From Welwitschia mirabilis (Eukaryota; Gnetophyta; Gnetopsida; Welwitschiales): a stretch of 49,184 nt of DNA. Positions within the stretch are counted from its first letter, which is position 1; every line of letters begins with the position of its first letter. Below, piece after piece: positions 1 through 12,091 of this stretch. The stretch is taken from positions 63,188,898 through 63,238,081 of the forward strand of contig JBOZIK010000001.1 in assembly GCA_051453625.1 (NCBI GenBank), given 5' to 3'. Below the pieces are notes generated by a model, which saw only the letters and a program-made list of their open reading frames with translations, was not told the origin of the DNA and ran no database searches. Made by a program: the position numbers and the translations under genes.

Positions 1-679
1 TCCTTCTAGAAGTATATTTAATTATCACTCTCTGGTCCTACTCATGTATAAACTTACTCTGATTTAATATCTTAAGACCTTAACATCGATGGATTATGTT
101 ACACCATCTGAAGATGCTTCAAGTAAGTGGTTATCATTTCTAAGTATGTATCCATCTCATCTACCTCCAATCACTTATATTAGGGGTATATCTAAGTGAA
201 GTAAAAGTGTATGGAATTGAGATAAGCCAGGTTTGTATGGGTTAGAACCTAAAGTAAAATTAACTCATATCTGAAGGATGGCCAGATATAGATTTGGAAT
301 GCCACTAATTAGAGTTGAAACCTCTTATTATATTGGTTAGGTATTATTCTTAAACTTATCTATGTATATTTATAAGAAGTTTACATCTCCTCAACTATTC
401 ATAAGATATAATTTATGTAATAAAAAATTAGGAAGAAATGGAGGATACAAACTTATGACATTGCTATTGTATGTAAATCAAAATAATCTAGAAATTAGTT
501 ACAAGTAAATATATAAGAGTAATATGATTTGTTTTTTTTAGAATATAGAAATGCTAATAAAATAATAAGGAAAATTTAATTCTAGGTTGCATTATGTCTA
601 TTAGATAATAATATTAAAGAAGAAAGGAAGAAAAAAAAATATAGTGCTTAATCAGGGTAAGAGAAGAGAGGGTACTACA
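1..679 (+). repeat. 5' LTR of element E (last ~680 bp only)
   Basis: This stretch aligns by eye with 9217-9896 over its whole length, with many transitions and small indels. Shared landmarks are the CATGTATxAxCTTACTC block near the start, the CTTATTATAT block at about 320 and the AAGAGAAGAGAGGG block at 660-672. It ends in ...TACTACA at 679, right before a primer-binding site. The start of the LTR is beyond the left window edge. Confidence 0.8.
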
Positions 680-681
680 AA

Positions 682-693
682 TGGGTATTAGAG
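682..693 (+). other. Primer-binding site of element E (initiator-Met tRNA type)
   Basis: TGGGTATTAGAG starts two bases after the LTR end. The usual site for tRNA-iMet priming is TGGTATCAGAGC; this copy has one extra G and a C-to-T change. Its position directly after the LTR supports the call. Confidence 0.65.
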
Positions 694-1880
694 TTCTATG
701 TTAACTTAAATAAGACTTATGTTAAGCACTTATAAATTTATAAGAATATAAATCCAATTGCATTTTTTACAACGTTTATTCTTAGTAATTATAAAGTTAG
801 TTGTAAACATAAAAACATTAATTCCTAATAGCTATAAAGCTAGCTATATTCCTAATAATCTTAAACCATGAGTAAAATTAATTATATTATTGATAATACT
901 AGATTCCAAGATAACGCTAACTCCTAGATAAGCATGAATTTAATCCTATCTTCTAATAGTTATTAATTTCATTATATCTATAATTTTTCAACTTCCTAAA
1001 TATATACCAAATTACATTCATGTTAATCCCAATAATCCTAGCAACTTAATAATACTAGAAGTTAGTTATATTTAGCATAGTTACCAAAGCATTCATAAAG
1101 TTAACTATAACCCCAATCCTTAGAGAATTATTATGCTAATCATATTTATGATAATTCTAAATCCATAAACAAACTTTAAAAAGAATGATAAAATCAAGTC
1201 ATTAAAGACTCTGTTACCTTATAGATATGGATAACAATCACTTAGAAAAAGTAAAATTATCTTAAGAATTTATGAAAATGAGCTTATATAATTTCTTAAA
1301 GAGTTTAATATTTTACAAGAAATATAAATACATAAATAATATCTTATAATTAAATACCCTTGGAAGTAATCAAATCTCTAACCAAGTTATTCATCCTAAA
1401 ATATATGGTTACATACCTTTAAAATCAAAATCCATATTCATAACTTATAAACCTTATCTATTGAACATCAAGAAAGGAAATAAACTTGATTATATACTTT
1501 AAGACATAAATAAAGATCCATCATCTTATAATGATAATCATGTCCTTCTTAAGATCAAAAAATATTTCTAAGTTTAACCTTGAATAATGTCTATCCTATT
1601 TTCAAATGTAATCTCATAAAAAGTTTCCCTTCTTTTAGATGCCTCATCATCATTAGTTAAACCTTAAGGCCTGGTTAGTTACATTAAGTAATCAACACCA
1701 AGAGAATTCACAAGAGAGTCAGAAACCAAATGAGAAAAATTAATCCCCATTCAACCTTAATCTAGAAGAATTGATAAATACCTTCAAGTAGTTCCCATTA
1801 CAAATAGTAAATCAAAGTCATAATCCACATGTAAATAATGGTATTAATTAATCTAAGAAAGTGGATTTAAGGAAATTAAT
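694..1880 (+). other. Untranslated leader of element E, no gene seen
   Basis: About 1.2 kb of AT-rich sequence between primer site and recognisable gag. It holds many short variants of an ...AATNCTAGTAATTNTAAAGTTAG... phrase (about 780-1110), which suggests old local duplication. No open frame of note on either strand. The N-terminal part of gag may be hidden here, too decayed to see. Confidence 0.4.
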
Positions 1881-2860
1881 TCAAATGTTTAATGAGTTAA
1901 ATCCACCAAATTTTGTAGGACATTTAAATCCTTCCAAAGTAGAAGCATGACAAGTGATGTTTAAAAGGTTATAAGTACCTTNNNNNNNNNNNNNNNNNNN
2001 NNNNNNNNNNNNNNNNNNNNNNNNNNNNNNNNNNNNNNNNNNNNNNNNNNNNNNNNNNNNNNNNNNNNNNNNNNNNNNNNNTAGAAGCATGACAAGTGAT
2101 GATTAAAAGGTTATAAGTACCTTGGGATGTGATGAATATGAAAAGAATTATTTAGCTATTTATATATCACAAGGAGAAGCTAATTTACAGTGAAAGACAA
2201 AAATGGCTAATTTTGAAGATCTAGAACTTTCACGGATAAAATTTAAGCACATCTTTAAAGAGAGGTACATAACCAAGTCCTTTATTCATCAAAAGGTTTT
2301 AAAATTCTACAATCTAAAAAATCCCATAATGTGACCTTAGCATCTCATGAGTGAAAATTTATAGAATTGTTAAGATATGTGTCACATATACATCTAGACA
2401 AATAAGCTAAATCAAATATTTTTATTGATAGTCTTCTTTCTTTTGTTGCTACTAAACTATCCATGTTTTAACCTAGGAGTCTAGTAAAGGTTGTGGAAAA
2501 GGCAAAGATAGCAAAATAAAACTAGCAAAGATAATGAGAAATTAAGAAAAGAATTCCTCTACGGGAACATATCCTTAACAAAAATTGATTACAAATGTCT
2601 TATCAAAATAAGACTTAGCACTTTATCAAAAATAATGTTAGTAGTAATAATAGTAAAAATATAAATTTTAATCAATCAAAATAGAATCCATTCGTAAGAA
2701 ACTAAAATGTTCCTAGTTAAAGCTATGCAAATAATCAACTTTAGAGATCCAACTATTACCAAAATCCTAATTAGTATTAGTACAAAAATAAATATAATGG
2801 ATATCAATGCTATTATTGTAAAGAAAAACATAGTCTAAGAGAATTTCTATTACATAATAG
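1881..2860 (+). pseudogene. gag of element E (capsid/nucleocapsid), broken
   Basis: Translation in shifting frames gives a stretch like a Ty3/gypsy Gag core: CDEYEKNYLAIYISQGEA, then a stop where a Trp is expected, then FKERYITKSF. This matches the family pattern of a capsid helix region followed by F..RY.P. A zinc-knuckle remnant lies at 2808-2846 and reads CYYCKEKHSLREF. The family motif is C-X2-C-X4-H-X4-C; here one spacer residue is missing and the last Cys is Phe, so nucleic-acid binding would be lost. A 100-N gap at 1982-2081 sits inside the gene. Many TAA/TAG codons replace likely Gln. The N-terminus is not defined. Confidence 0.6.
1940..2123. other. Assembly gap (100 N, 1982-2081) with duplicated flanks
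   Basis: The 42 bases before the gap (1940-1981) recur after it (2082-2123) with one mismatch. This is the picture of two contig ends that overlap but were joined with a default 100-N spacer. The true sequence is probably shorter by the gap plus one copy. Confidence 0.8.
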
Positions 2861-2989
2861 AGACCTTTTTAGATAACAACTAGAAAAGCCTCAAGAATAA
2901 GAAAGTATTCCTTAATCAAGAGGATAACTTCGAAAAGAAGTGGATAATCAAGCAGTGTAATTTTAAAGCTCTATCATAGAAGGTAAGGA

Positions 2990-3310
2990 TTTACTTAACA
3001 ATAAATAAGTAGTTATTTTATTTTATTATGGAGTAAAACATTGCTTTATATCTTCTAAAATTATTATAAAAGAAAAGTATGTTGTGCTTCAGAGAAATGC
3101 ATAAGGTTAGCCATTGATTTCATATCTAAGGCTAATTAACAAGTCTAAAACTATACTTTATCCATAAGTATGGGAGATTTTTAAATACAACCAATTCTTA
3201 TTAACTTAGGAAAATACAACATTGTTTTGGATATGAATTGATTAATTTAGAATAGAGTATTTATAAATTGTAAAAAGCATCATGGTCAAAGACTAATCTT
3301 TCAAGGCCGT
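2990..3310 (+). pseudogene. Aspartic protease domain of element E, broken
   Basis: Near 3009-3056 the frame reads VVILFYYGVKHCFISS, which lines up with the LFDSGATHSFIS active-site motif of Ty3/gypsy proteases. The catalytic Asp codon is Tyr here (TAT at 3024-3026), so the enzyme would be dead. Further on, 3211-3290 reads YNIVLDMN, stop, LI, stop, NRVFINCKKHH. This matches the family's V-I-L-G-M-D-W-L segment followed by a Cys-containing strand. The protease would process the Gag-Pol polyprotein. It lies between the zinc-knuckle remnant and RT, as usual. Confidence 0.7.
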
Positions 3311-3474
3311 TACAAATTGGTAGTGGAAAACGTAATTAATAAAAAGTATATAAAAATAGAAAATAAGAAGGAATCACTAGTTTATATGTTATACCTAAAA
3401 TCAAGTAGCTTAAAGAATGGAGTAACTTTAATAAAAATATACCAATAGTCTAAGGATATCTTAATGTATTTACA

Positions 3475-4130
3475 ATAGAATTACCAAGAATGTCACCACT
3501 TTGAGAAGTTGAGTTTTTCATTGAATTAATTCTAAGAACCCAACCAATTTATAAAGCATCATATTAAATGTCTCCTATAGAAATGAAATAATTAAAAACT
3601 CAGCTTTAAAGAATTAAAGGATTTATTCATCCTAGTGCATCACGATGAGGAGCATCTATATTATTTGTAAAAAAGAATGATGAAATACTAAGATTACACA
3701 TTAATTATAGATAGCTAAACAAGATTATCATCAAGAACAAGTATCCACTACCAAGAATAGATGATGTTTTTTATTAACTTAAGAAAGCTAAGGTATTTAC
3801 AAAAGTTGATCTAAATTATGGATATCATCAAGTTTAAATTAAGAAAGAACATATTCATAAAACAACATTTAGAACTCGCTATGAGTATTATGAGTTTACT
3901 ATTATGCCTTTTAGTTTAACTAATGCTCCTACACTATTTATAAATCTTATGAAGTTCATCTTTCAATCACATCTTGATTTCTTTGTAATAGTATTTATTA
4001 ATGATATCCTAATTTATTCTAAGACTTATGAAGAGCAGAAGAAACACTTGAGAATAATGTTATAAACTTTATGGAATCACCATTATATTCCAACATGGAA
4101 AAATTCTCTTTTGAAAGGAATTCATTTAAT
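3475..4130 (+). pseudogene. Reverse transcriptase domain of element E, broken
   Basis: One frame (in phase with 3601) carries nearly the whole RT core: TQPIYKASY, MSPIEMK, RIKGFIHPSAS, GASILFVKKNDEILRL, YPLPRIDDVF, AKVFTKVDLNYGYHQV, KTTFRTRYEYYEFTIMPF, LTNAP and FVIVFINDILIYSKT. This is an easy match to chromovirus RT. The catalytic pair reads FIND where FIDD/YVDD is expected; the first Asp codon is AAT (4000-4002), a G-to-A change, so the enzyme is inactive. In-frame stops sit where the family has Trp (SxWGAP) or Gln. The frame stays open across indels, so decay here is mainly by transitions. Confidence 0.9.
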
Positions 4131-4389
4131 CTCCTGATCATCTAATATTAAAGGTTGGTATATTACTGAATTTAGGTAAAGCTAGATTAATTATGAAATA
4201 ACTAATACCTACAAATATTACTAAGAATAGAATATTTATTTATCTTGCTAGGTACTATTATCGATCAATCTTTGACTTATCTAAGATAGCTTCTTCATTA
4301 ATACATCTTTTAGAAAAATAAATATTTCTACTGGATAGAAAAACATTAGCAATTATTGCATTTTCTTAAAGAATTTTTAACTAGTTCTC

Positions 4390-4760
4390 TAATCTTAATA
4401 ATACTAGATGATTTAAAGACATTTTTAGTTTATAATGATGCATTTGGAGAAGGTCTTAGAGTAATGCTTGCATAAGATAAAAAAATAATAGCTTATGAAT
4501 CAAGACAACTTGAAAGTAATGAGAGAAGTTATCCTATTCATGATCTTGAATTAGCTACAGTAATTTTTTCTTCAAAATTATAGAAGCATTATCTCTATGG
4601 TATAAAGTTTCAAGTTTGGATAGATCATAAGAGTTTAAAATACATTTTTACTTAGCCAGATTTAAACATTAGATAAAGAATATGGATGGAAGTCTTATGT
4701 GATTTGGATATAGAGATTTTATACCTTAAAGTAATAAAAATGAGGTTGCAAATGATCTAG
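4390..4760 (+). pseudogene. RNase H domain of element E, broken
   Basis: The frame reads DLKTFLVYNDAFGEGLRVMLA, then IIAYESRQLESNERSYPIHD, LELATVIFSSKL, KHYLYGIKF and WIDHKSLKYIFT. These correspond to the SDAS-KGLG, YASRQL, DLELAAVVFALK, HYLYG and TDHKSLKYIFTQ blocks of gypsy RNase H. The first catalytic Asp is kept as NDA in place of SDA. Stops replace likely Gln and Trp codons. RNase H removes the RNA strand during reverse transcription; it follows RT as in all gypsy elements. Confidence 0.88.
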
Positions 4761-4849
4761 TAGACACAGTTATCTTAAAGTAATCATAAAAATTCAAAGA
4801 AAAATTTCTATGATTATGTTAGAGGTATAAAAAAAGATGAAAATTATTA

Positions 4850-5990
4850 AAAAATTAAAAGATCAGTTAGAAAAATTTATAGATTCAAATAATTATAGTA
4901 TTAATTCAGATCATATTATCAGATTCAAGGAAATATTTATGGTTCCTAATATAGATGAAATTAGATAGAAGCTAAGGTTTGAATTTCATAATCCATCTAT
5001 CACAGGTTATCCTAGACAAAATAAAATATATAAAAACATGAAACAAAATTTTGGGTGGCTAGGAACAAAAAAGGATATAGTAGAATTTGTGTCAATGTGT
5101 CTTAATTATCAATAAGTTAAAGTAAAACATAGAAATTTAATAGGATTACTTTATCCTTATAATATGGTAGAATATAAATGGGATGTGATTTTCATGGACT
5201 TTAGTATAATACTTCTAAAAACTTAAAGAGGTAATGATTATATTATGGTAATAATTGATAGAGCAAATAATTAAGCATATTTTATTCAAGAACATCTACT
5301 CATGATGCCAAAAATATAGCTAAAGTATACATTAAAAATGTTACCCAATTGCATAGTGTGATTTTCATAATTATCTCTAATAGAGATTTAAAATTTACTT
5401 CTAAGATTTGTAAATAATTACAAATAGGTTTAAAAACCAAGTTAAATATGAGCATTGCATTTTATCCTTAAATAGACAGTCAAGTAGAAAGAGTTAATTA
5501 AATTTTAGAAGATCTTCTCAAAGCATGTCTTCTATATAACTTTGAGAGTTAGAAAGAGTACTTACCATTGATAGAATTTACATATGATAACAATTATTAT
5601 AGTTCAATTAAAATGGCTCCATTTTAAGCTCCATTTGGTAGAAAGTGTAGAGCACCTACTTCACAAACAAAACCTAAATAAAGATTAATGATAGGATTAG
5701 AAATGCTATAAAAAATGGAAATTAAAATAATAATAATTAATAATAAACTTAAAGAAGAAACAAACATATAAAAGATGTATGTTAACTATTAAAGAAGAGA
5801 TCTTAAGTTTAAAATAGGTCATCATATATTTCCTAAAGTATCATTAATGAAATCAGTAATTAGAGAAGTTAAGAGATTAGAATTAGCTTCTTAATTAACT
5901 GGACCACTTAAAATATTAGAAAGAGTTGGACTTGTTGCACATAAGCTTTTTCTACCTCCTTGATTATTGCACATGCATGATGTTTTCCAT
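4850..5990 (+). pseudogene. Integrase of element E, broken
   Basis: The N-terminal zinc-binding part is at 4921-5120: EFHNPSITGYPRQNKIYKNM, then KKDIVEFVSMCLNYQ. The family has H-H-C-C; the GHPG His is Tyr and the second Cys is Tyr. The core follows with MDFS (first Asp at 5197-5199), SNRDLKF (second Asp changed to Asn at 5379-5381) and QVERVN, with the Glu kept at 5487-5489. So the D-D-E triad reads D-N-E. A frameshift lies near 5280. The C-terminal part reads FTYDNNYYSSIKMAPF, FGRKCRAPTS, RRDLKFKIGHHIF and GPLKILERVG, typical of chromoviruses. HDVFHVS ends the module. Confidence 0.88.
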
Positions 5991-6039
5991 GTAAGTATTT
6001 AAAGAAAGTATATTTTAGATCATTATCATGTGTTAAATT

Positions 6040-6240
6040 GATCTCATATTTAGGTAGAACCAAATTGTTTAACTATAGAAAAGCTAGAGGCAGTGTTGAA
6101 CCAATGAACTACCAAGTCATCAAATAGGAAGATCCATCAAGTGAAAATAAAGTACAGTAATCATAGTCTTAATGAAGCTACATGGGAGTTAGAAAAAATA
6201 ATGAAAAATTAATACTCAAATTTTCCTGAATCTCATAATA
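6040..6240 (+). pseudogene. Chromodomain at integrase C-terminus of element E
   Basis: After the HDVFHVS motif the frame reads VEPNCLTIEKLEAVLNQ, stop, TTKSSNRKIHQVKIKYSNHS, LNEATWELEKIM, stop. This matches the end of chromoviral integrases: E-x-P-V-x-I-L-D, then a basic patch, then LVKVLW-NH-EEATWE-E-M. The ATWELE block is the diagnostic C-terminal part of the domain. In the living relatives this module tethers integrase to heterochromatic histone marks. Two stops interrupt it. Confidence 0.8.
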
Positions 6241-6300
6241 TGTAGTTAGATGTTTGTAATCTTTTTATATATCTTGATTCCTAAGAGTAAATCAATCTAA

Positions 6301-6311
6301 GTCGAGGAGGA
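6301..6311 (+). other. Polypurine tract of element E
   Basis: GTCGAGGAGGA lies directly before TGTCATATCC at 6312, the expected start of the 3' LTR. A purine-rich run abutting TGTCA is the normal arrangement for plus-strand priming in chromoviruses. Confidence 0.65.
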
Positions 6312-7156
6312 TGTCATATCCCATATTTTTTAAACCTTATTTACTTAAATGTTAAGTATATTAATATTTTAATCAAATGATTAACTATCCTTATTTAAAG
6401 ATCTTGTCAAAATAAGATGGCAATTTAAATTAGCCTTAGTTTCTAATTTTTATAATTTACTATGAGAATGATAAAAATTATATGAAAAGGTTTTTATGAG
6501 AAATTTATCTAAACATTTAAAATTAGATAATCCCATTATGTGAAGAATTAAATCACATGATAAAACTAATAAATTTAAAATTTTAGGAGGACATGATAAT
6601 TTATTTTACACCTTATTTCCTCATTTAAATTCTTGATGAATGTGATAGCTATACTATATTATGAATAATAATTTTATTCCTTGTGTTATGTGATTGTTAG
6701 ATTTATACATTTTGAAATGAATAAGCATTTGAATAAGTACATGCACTCTTACTTAGAATTAAGAATAACAAATGAGTAGATTTACTCTACCATGACTTTT
6801 ATGTTCTTGAGAATGCAAGGGAAATTGATTCATAACATACTCACGATTTTGTTTATTGGAAATGAAGAGTTTATCTCATTATGCCACATGATAATTTTGA
6901 GATTTGTGAATTTATTCTCTTAATGCATGTCTTAAATGAATTAAAGTTACATATAAACCTATGAAGGACTAAAAAGGAGCTAGCATGACAAAATCATGCT
7001 TGTAACTAATCTTGTTAATTAAATAAAGAAGATTACTCAACCCAATTATGTACATGAGTCATAAATATGATCTCTTTTTGTACTCTAATGTCACTTATTA
7101 TCATTCCACTTATCCATGCTAAATCATGCGATCTTAATCTATGTACCATTTTTTAT

Positions 7157-7166
7157 CTATATATAG
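7157..7166 (+). promoter_or_regulatory. Putative LTR TATA box of element E
   Basis: CTATATATAG is followed within about 30-100 bp by a pyrimidine-rich leader and lies about 850 bp into the LTR. It is the only classical TATA box noticed in this part of the LTR. Function is inferred from position only. Confidence 0.4.
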
Positions 7167-8565
7167 AGATCCTTTCCTATCTTGTAAAAGAAAATACTTT
7201 TCATTTCTTTTCCATATAAGTGAATTTCCTTATTCCTTTTTCTTTCTTTAATTCTCTTGTTGGTGGAGCTTGGAGCTTAAAATCTTAAATCTAAGGAACT
7301 CTTGAGCTTGGATCTTCATTGATCTTCAACTATCAAGGACTTACTAATCTTCTCAAGTAAGATCTTTGCTATTATCATTAATATGATCTCTTTTTAATAT
7401 TCTAGTGGAATGATGTGATATTGAATTATAAAATTATTTATGATTTTTAGGAAATTATATTATAAAATATTATACCCTCCCATTGGATCTCATTGAGATG
7501 TTAAGGAAATATAAGGGATCTCTTGTGTTTGGTAATGGAGATCACTAACGGATGATTATGATCAATCAACCAGTGGTTTACTATAGAAATTAAAAAAAGT
7601 AATTTTGGTATCCATATTTATTTCAATATTATATTTTTGTTTATTATGCATTAGATCCATCTTATTTGCAATAAAGTCTAATACTCAAAAATCTCTTTAG
7701 ACTAGTACTCTTTCATGAAAATCCTAGGACTCATAGTAAATGTTTTTTTTTCAAATTGATTTAACTTTTTTCTATAATATTTTTAATTAGTAACTTAGCT
7801 AGAATATTTTATAAGTAGTTAGTTAGTATATATATTATTTTACTAATTCTTAACTAGTTGTAGACACTTTATCATATTTTTGTTATGGAAAAAATTAAAT
7901 TTGTAGAATAGAGGCCTAGGACAAAAATATCATATCTTATTAGTTAATAGGTATAAATTAGTGAAAGATTTATTGTGACTCTAGGATTATTTTTTAAATA
8001 TGAAAAATGTAAAAAAATAGCTTTTCTAATGGATAATTAGTTTTAAAAAAAATACATATTAAAATATGTTAGAAAATAAATGCAGAAAAGGGGTAAGCAT
8101 GTAATTTACATTTTTGTAATTATTTCTTGAGGTATCTGTAAACATGAGTATCCTAATTTGTAGGAAATTGAATAAACCTTCTAAAACATCTTGAATCATT
8201 TAAAAAATCAAAGGAGTTGAAAAGTTATGATCATTTAGTGTACTGCAATAAGACTATAATTTTAAGAAATTTAATAGTTTTAAACCTTAAATAATAACCT
8301 TAAAAATAATTTTTTTTAAATACCAAGATAGTTTAAGTTAAATTTTAAGGATCCGATCATGTGCCCAATTTGTAAAAATCTACTACAATTTATTTTTTAC
8401 TTCATAATTAAATTAATTATGAATTTTTGACTATGATGTCTCCTTAGAGCCCAAAAATGTTATAATTAATGTTTTAAAGTACTAAAAATTATTAAATAAA
8501 ATTTTATAGAAAATTTGAGTATATAAGATATGTTTCTATCAGTAACTTTAAGTTAGGTTACCTAT

Positions 8566-8594
8566 NNNNNNNNNNNNNNNNNNNNNNNNNNNNN
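8566..8594. other. Assembly gap (29 N) in 3' LTR of element E
   Basis: A short run of N; the flanks do not look duplicated. It does not affect any gene call. Confidence 0.95.
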
Positions 8595-10886
8595 TTTTAC
8601 CTTTTTTCTTTATCTTACCTTAGGTATCTATACTTGTAAGAGTTTTCAATTTAGTAGTTTAAGTGATGTAAATAGTCTTTGGATAATTATTTTTTTTATT
8701 GACTTATAATATAGCCATAAAAATGAATATTTATATTTTAACAATTATGCTTGAGCTATACTTTCTTTTATTTACCTTCTTTGCAATAATTCATGGAGAT
8801 TATCATATGAGCATAAAAAAATGTTTCTAGGATTAACATAGCTCTAGGGATGTTTTAGTTTTTTTAAAGATATTATTAAGATGTAATTTGATATATTTTA
8901 AATATTTTTATTATTATCAAAGAAGATAATAAAAGAATATTTCTTTTTTTAGATAGGGGAAAAAAGAATATTTCCTTTATCTATATTTTCATTATTGTAA
9001 TCTTGAATATAGAGATGTTCTTACATGATTTTTTTAATGGTTATCTTTACGAAATATATATAATGATGATTATAATTATTATAAATATTAAATAATACAT
9101 TAAATATTCACTTTAGTTAGAATTGTATGCATGCATTTCTTTGGTGTATTAATTCAACAAGACTAAATTAATTGGATTTCATTACCTAGGTGGGTTTCAT
9201 TTTATTTTTTTATAACACCATCCTAGAAGTGGATTTGATTACTTCTCTCCTTCCCTAACCATGTATGAGCTTACTCCAATTTTATATCTCAAGCCCGTGG
9301 CATTGTTGGATTAAGTTGCACCATTTAGAGATGCTTTAAGGAAGTAGGGGTTATTTGTAATAATGCATCCACCTCACATACCATATGTTACTTTGATTAG
9401 GAGTATATCAAGATGAAGTGAAAGCTTAAAAAGTTCAGCCTAACCATGTTTGTATAGTTTAAAACTTGAAGTTGAAACAATTCACATTCAAAGGGTGATT
9501 GAATATTGAGTTGTAACATCAATAGTTGGAGTTGAAGCCTCTTATTATATTAGATAAGTATCATTCTTAAACTTATTCATGTATGTTTATAATAAGTTTA
9601 CATCTCCTCAACTATTCACAAGATATCTTTTATGTGAAAAAAAAAACTAAGAAGGAATGGAAGATACAAACTTGTAATGTCACTATGGTTTCTAAATAAA
9701 AATAATATAGAGACTAATTACAGGTAAATATATAATATTAATATGCTTAGAGTATATAAATGCTAGTAAAGGAAGAAGTAAAAGTTGATCCTAGGCTTTG
9801 TTGTGTCTATTAAGTAACAATATTAAAGAAAAAACGAAGAGAAAAGGAAAAAAATATATAGTGCTATATTAGGATAAGAGAAGAGAGGGAATCACACACT
9901 CTCTATTTCATTCTTTTGCTTTTGACCAATATTCTTCATCTCTTAAAAGTTGACAATTCATTTCAAACTCCTTAGAAGACATCCTTTAGATGTTTATAAA
10001 AGCTCAATACCACATCAATATCACACAATAACATTTTAACCAATAAAATTCTTCCACCTTGTAAAGACTTAAGAAAAATTTTTAATAATTGAATTGAACC
10101 AGTGTTTAAATAATTAAGACATTTACCAAAGAAGAAGAAGAATAGTTTCCTACAACCCAGAACATAATCCTAGAAATTTTTAAAGGAGTAATTATAGTTA
10201 AATCAGTGAAACCTAAGCCACACTCTTTAGGTATGAGAAAGAAACTAATGAGGAACTATTAGAAAATAACCAATTAATTTAGGAAAGTCAATCCTTTTAA
10301 AAATGCTATACACTTAAGGAGAGTCATATATTTCATGATGTGTCTTTTAGAAAACCTTGTGAAAGGAGAACATAAAAAAGAATCCATACATGGTACATCA
10401 TACATAGAACACTTACCTCCTTTTTAACATTCTTATGAACAAAAAATTTCCATATCATCTTTATCTATTGAGTAATATTCAAACTTTAATGTAGAGTACA
10501 AACCTTTCTTTTAGTCATAACAACCTTTTTAATGATCTTATGCATACTTATTTTGATAAGAACTCATGTCATTGAGTGATTAATCAGTTACCTTTGTCTT
10601 CATCTCAAAATAATATCTTGTAAGATTTATTAAAAAAACATCAACTTGTTATAGGATGGACACTTTAAGATCTTGAATGTATAGACTTTAATGTTATTTA
10701 TAAATTTTGAGGTTTATGTGTAAAACTTCATATGGATTCTCTTCCATTCCATGATCCTTTACCTAATTATAACATTCATACCCTTCAGCTTTATGTCTTT
10801 CGTATCCTCCAGCCTTTACTCATGCATTACACAAGAAAAATTTACTACAAGGAAATTATAGTTTTATTGTATGAACTTAGACTATG

Positions 10887-10906
10887 TTTTTTTTTTTTTT
10901 TTTTTT
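10887..10906 (-). repeat. Run of 20 T (poly-A on the minus strand)
   Basis: An uninterrupted T20. On the minus strand it would be a poly-A tail of something lying to the right, or simply a slippage tract. No flanking duplication was identified. Confidence 0.6.
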
Positions 10907-11538
10907 AAATTAGAATTATGATTGATAGGTCCACTCATAACAAAATTAGTGTCTTTTGATGACATATATCTCATAAAACTACTCAAGTATTATTACTTGT
11001 ATAATCATCATCTTAAGTCCTTTTACATAAGTAATCCAAAATTTCACCCACATCATAGATTAAACGATCATTATCTTAAACCTTATTATTCACCTCTTCC
11101 ATTATGATAGTCTATAATAAGGCTTATAAATCATCCATTTCATCCATCTTATTATGAGTTTATAAGACTTACTGATCTTATAAACAAGAATAAGAGATGT
11201 TTATCCTTCCATTGTTTTAGTGGAGATTAGGTGAATCCTTGATTTTTAGGAGAATCTCATCTTTATCTTTGAGTTATTCTATTAACGTTCATAATAATTT
11301 GATTTATTTAATTTGAAATCAAAGGAAAAAGGTGGATTTTATTCTTTAATGATGTTTCTTTGTTTAAAATCATTCATGGGAATGAAATTATTTTTATATT
11401 AGGCTAATAAGCCAATGATCCATTTCATGTGATATAAATATAAACAGAACGAAAAATCATAAAGAGTAAAGCAAATCAAGAAAAATATTGATGCTCTTTT
11501 AGCACATTTTTATGATCATTTTTATTGGGTTTAATTAA

Positions 11539-11650
11539 CTACATTAGGGCTATGGATGTGTGCTAGAGAATACAGCTTTAATGATTCATTTGTAACATGT
11601 TCATCTACATTAGAGTTATAGATGCTTGTTGAAAATGTAGCACTACATCC
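11539..11650. repeat. Short tandem duplication, period ~65 bp
   Basis: Two diverged copies begin with CTACATTAG at about 11539 and 11604, each followed by GxTATxGATG and, 20 bases on, a TACAGC or TAGCAC block. Differences are mostly transitions. Confidence 0.5.
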
Positions 11651-11823
11651 TTTTAGTATAAAATGTTAAATCTATTGGAAGGAACTATCATAATACTAAA
11701 TGGTTAATAATATTAAATTCTTAAAAATTCATTATCCATGGAAGAGAAAGAGAAACAAAAGAACTTAAGGGGGGATTTGAGACTTATTGTGATTTGATTA
11801 TATTAATATTTCTTACTCAGGAT

Positions 11824-12091
11824 TTTTTTACTATTAGTAATTTGCATGAATTTACTTCATCAATGCTTATCTTATTTTATCTTAAATCCATAATTAAATA
11901 AACTTCTTCTAGGCCATTACTTAAGTTTCGTAGTCTCATTCATTCATGAAAAAGAATACATAAAGGTGCATATTTTTACTACTATTGATTTGCATGAATT
12001 TACTTCATCAATGCCTTACCTTATTTTCACTTAAATCCATAAATAAATAAACTTCTTCTAGGCCATTACTTAAGTTTCATAGTCTTATTTG
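11824..12091. repeat. Tandem duplication, period ~148 bp
   Basis: Two copies, from about 11831 and 11980, share long exact blocks: TTTGCATGAATTTACTTCAT, then AACTTCTTCTAGGCCATTAC and ACTTAAGTTTC. The linker phrase AAAGAATACATAAAGGTGCA at 11950 recurs as AAAGAATACCTAAAGGTGCA near 12184, so a third partial unit may exist. Confidence 0.75.

Larger units (their letters stand above)
1..9896 (+). mobile_element. Element E: Ty3/gypsy chromovirus, Tekay/Del-like, decayed
   Basis: A nearly complete LTR retrotransposon read left to right. Bases 1-679 and about 9217-9896 are diverged copies of the same sequence, which marks the LTR ends. A Met-type primer site follows the first copy and a purine tract precedes the second LTR at 6312. 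In between lie gag, protease, RT, RNase H, integrase and a chromodomain, in the order of Ty3/gypsy chromoviruses. The long LTR (about 3.6 kb) and the chromodomain fit the Tekay/Del lineage. Most of the 5' LTR lies outside the window, so the target-site duplication cannot be tested. Every domain has stops or frameshifts, so the element is dead. The lineage name is an inference from motifs and LTR length. Confidence 0.85.
6312..9896 (+). repeat. 3' LTR of element E (~3.6 kb)
   Basis: It starts TGTCATATCC after the polypurine tract and ends ...AATCACA at 9896, where similarity to the first copy (end 679) stops. Only the last ~680 bp can be checked against the 5' LTR. Length of 3-4 kb is normal for Tekay/Del, but a nested insertion inside it cannot be excluded. 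A 29-N gap lies at 8566-8594. No gene is seen in it. Confidence 0.7.

Noticed and set aside
10922-11107. 61-codon open frame (plus)
   Set aside because: Strong His/Tyr/Leu bias, no motif, no upstream or downstream gene signals.
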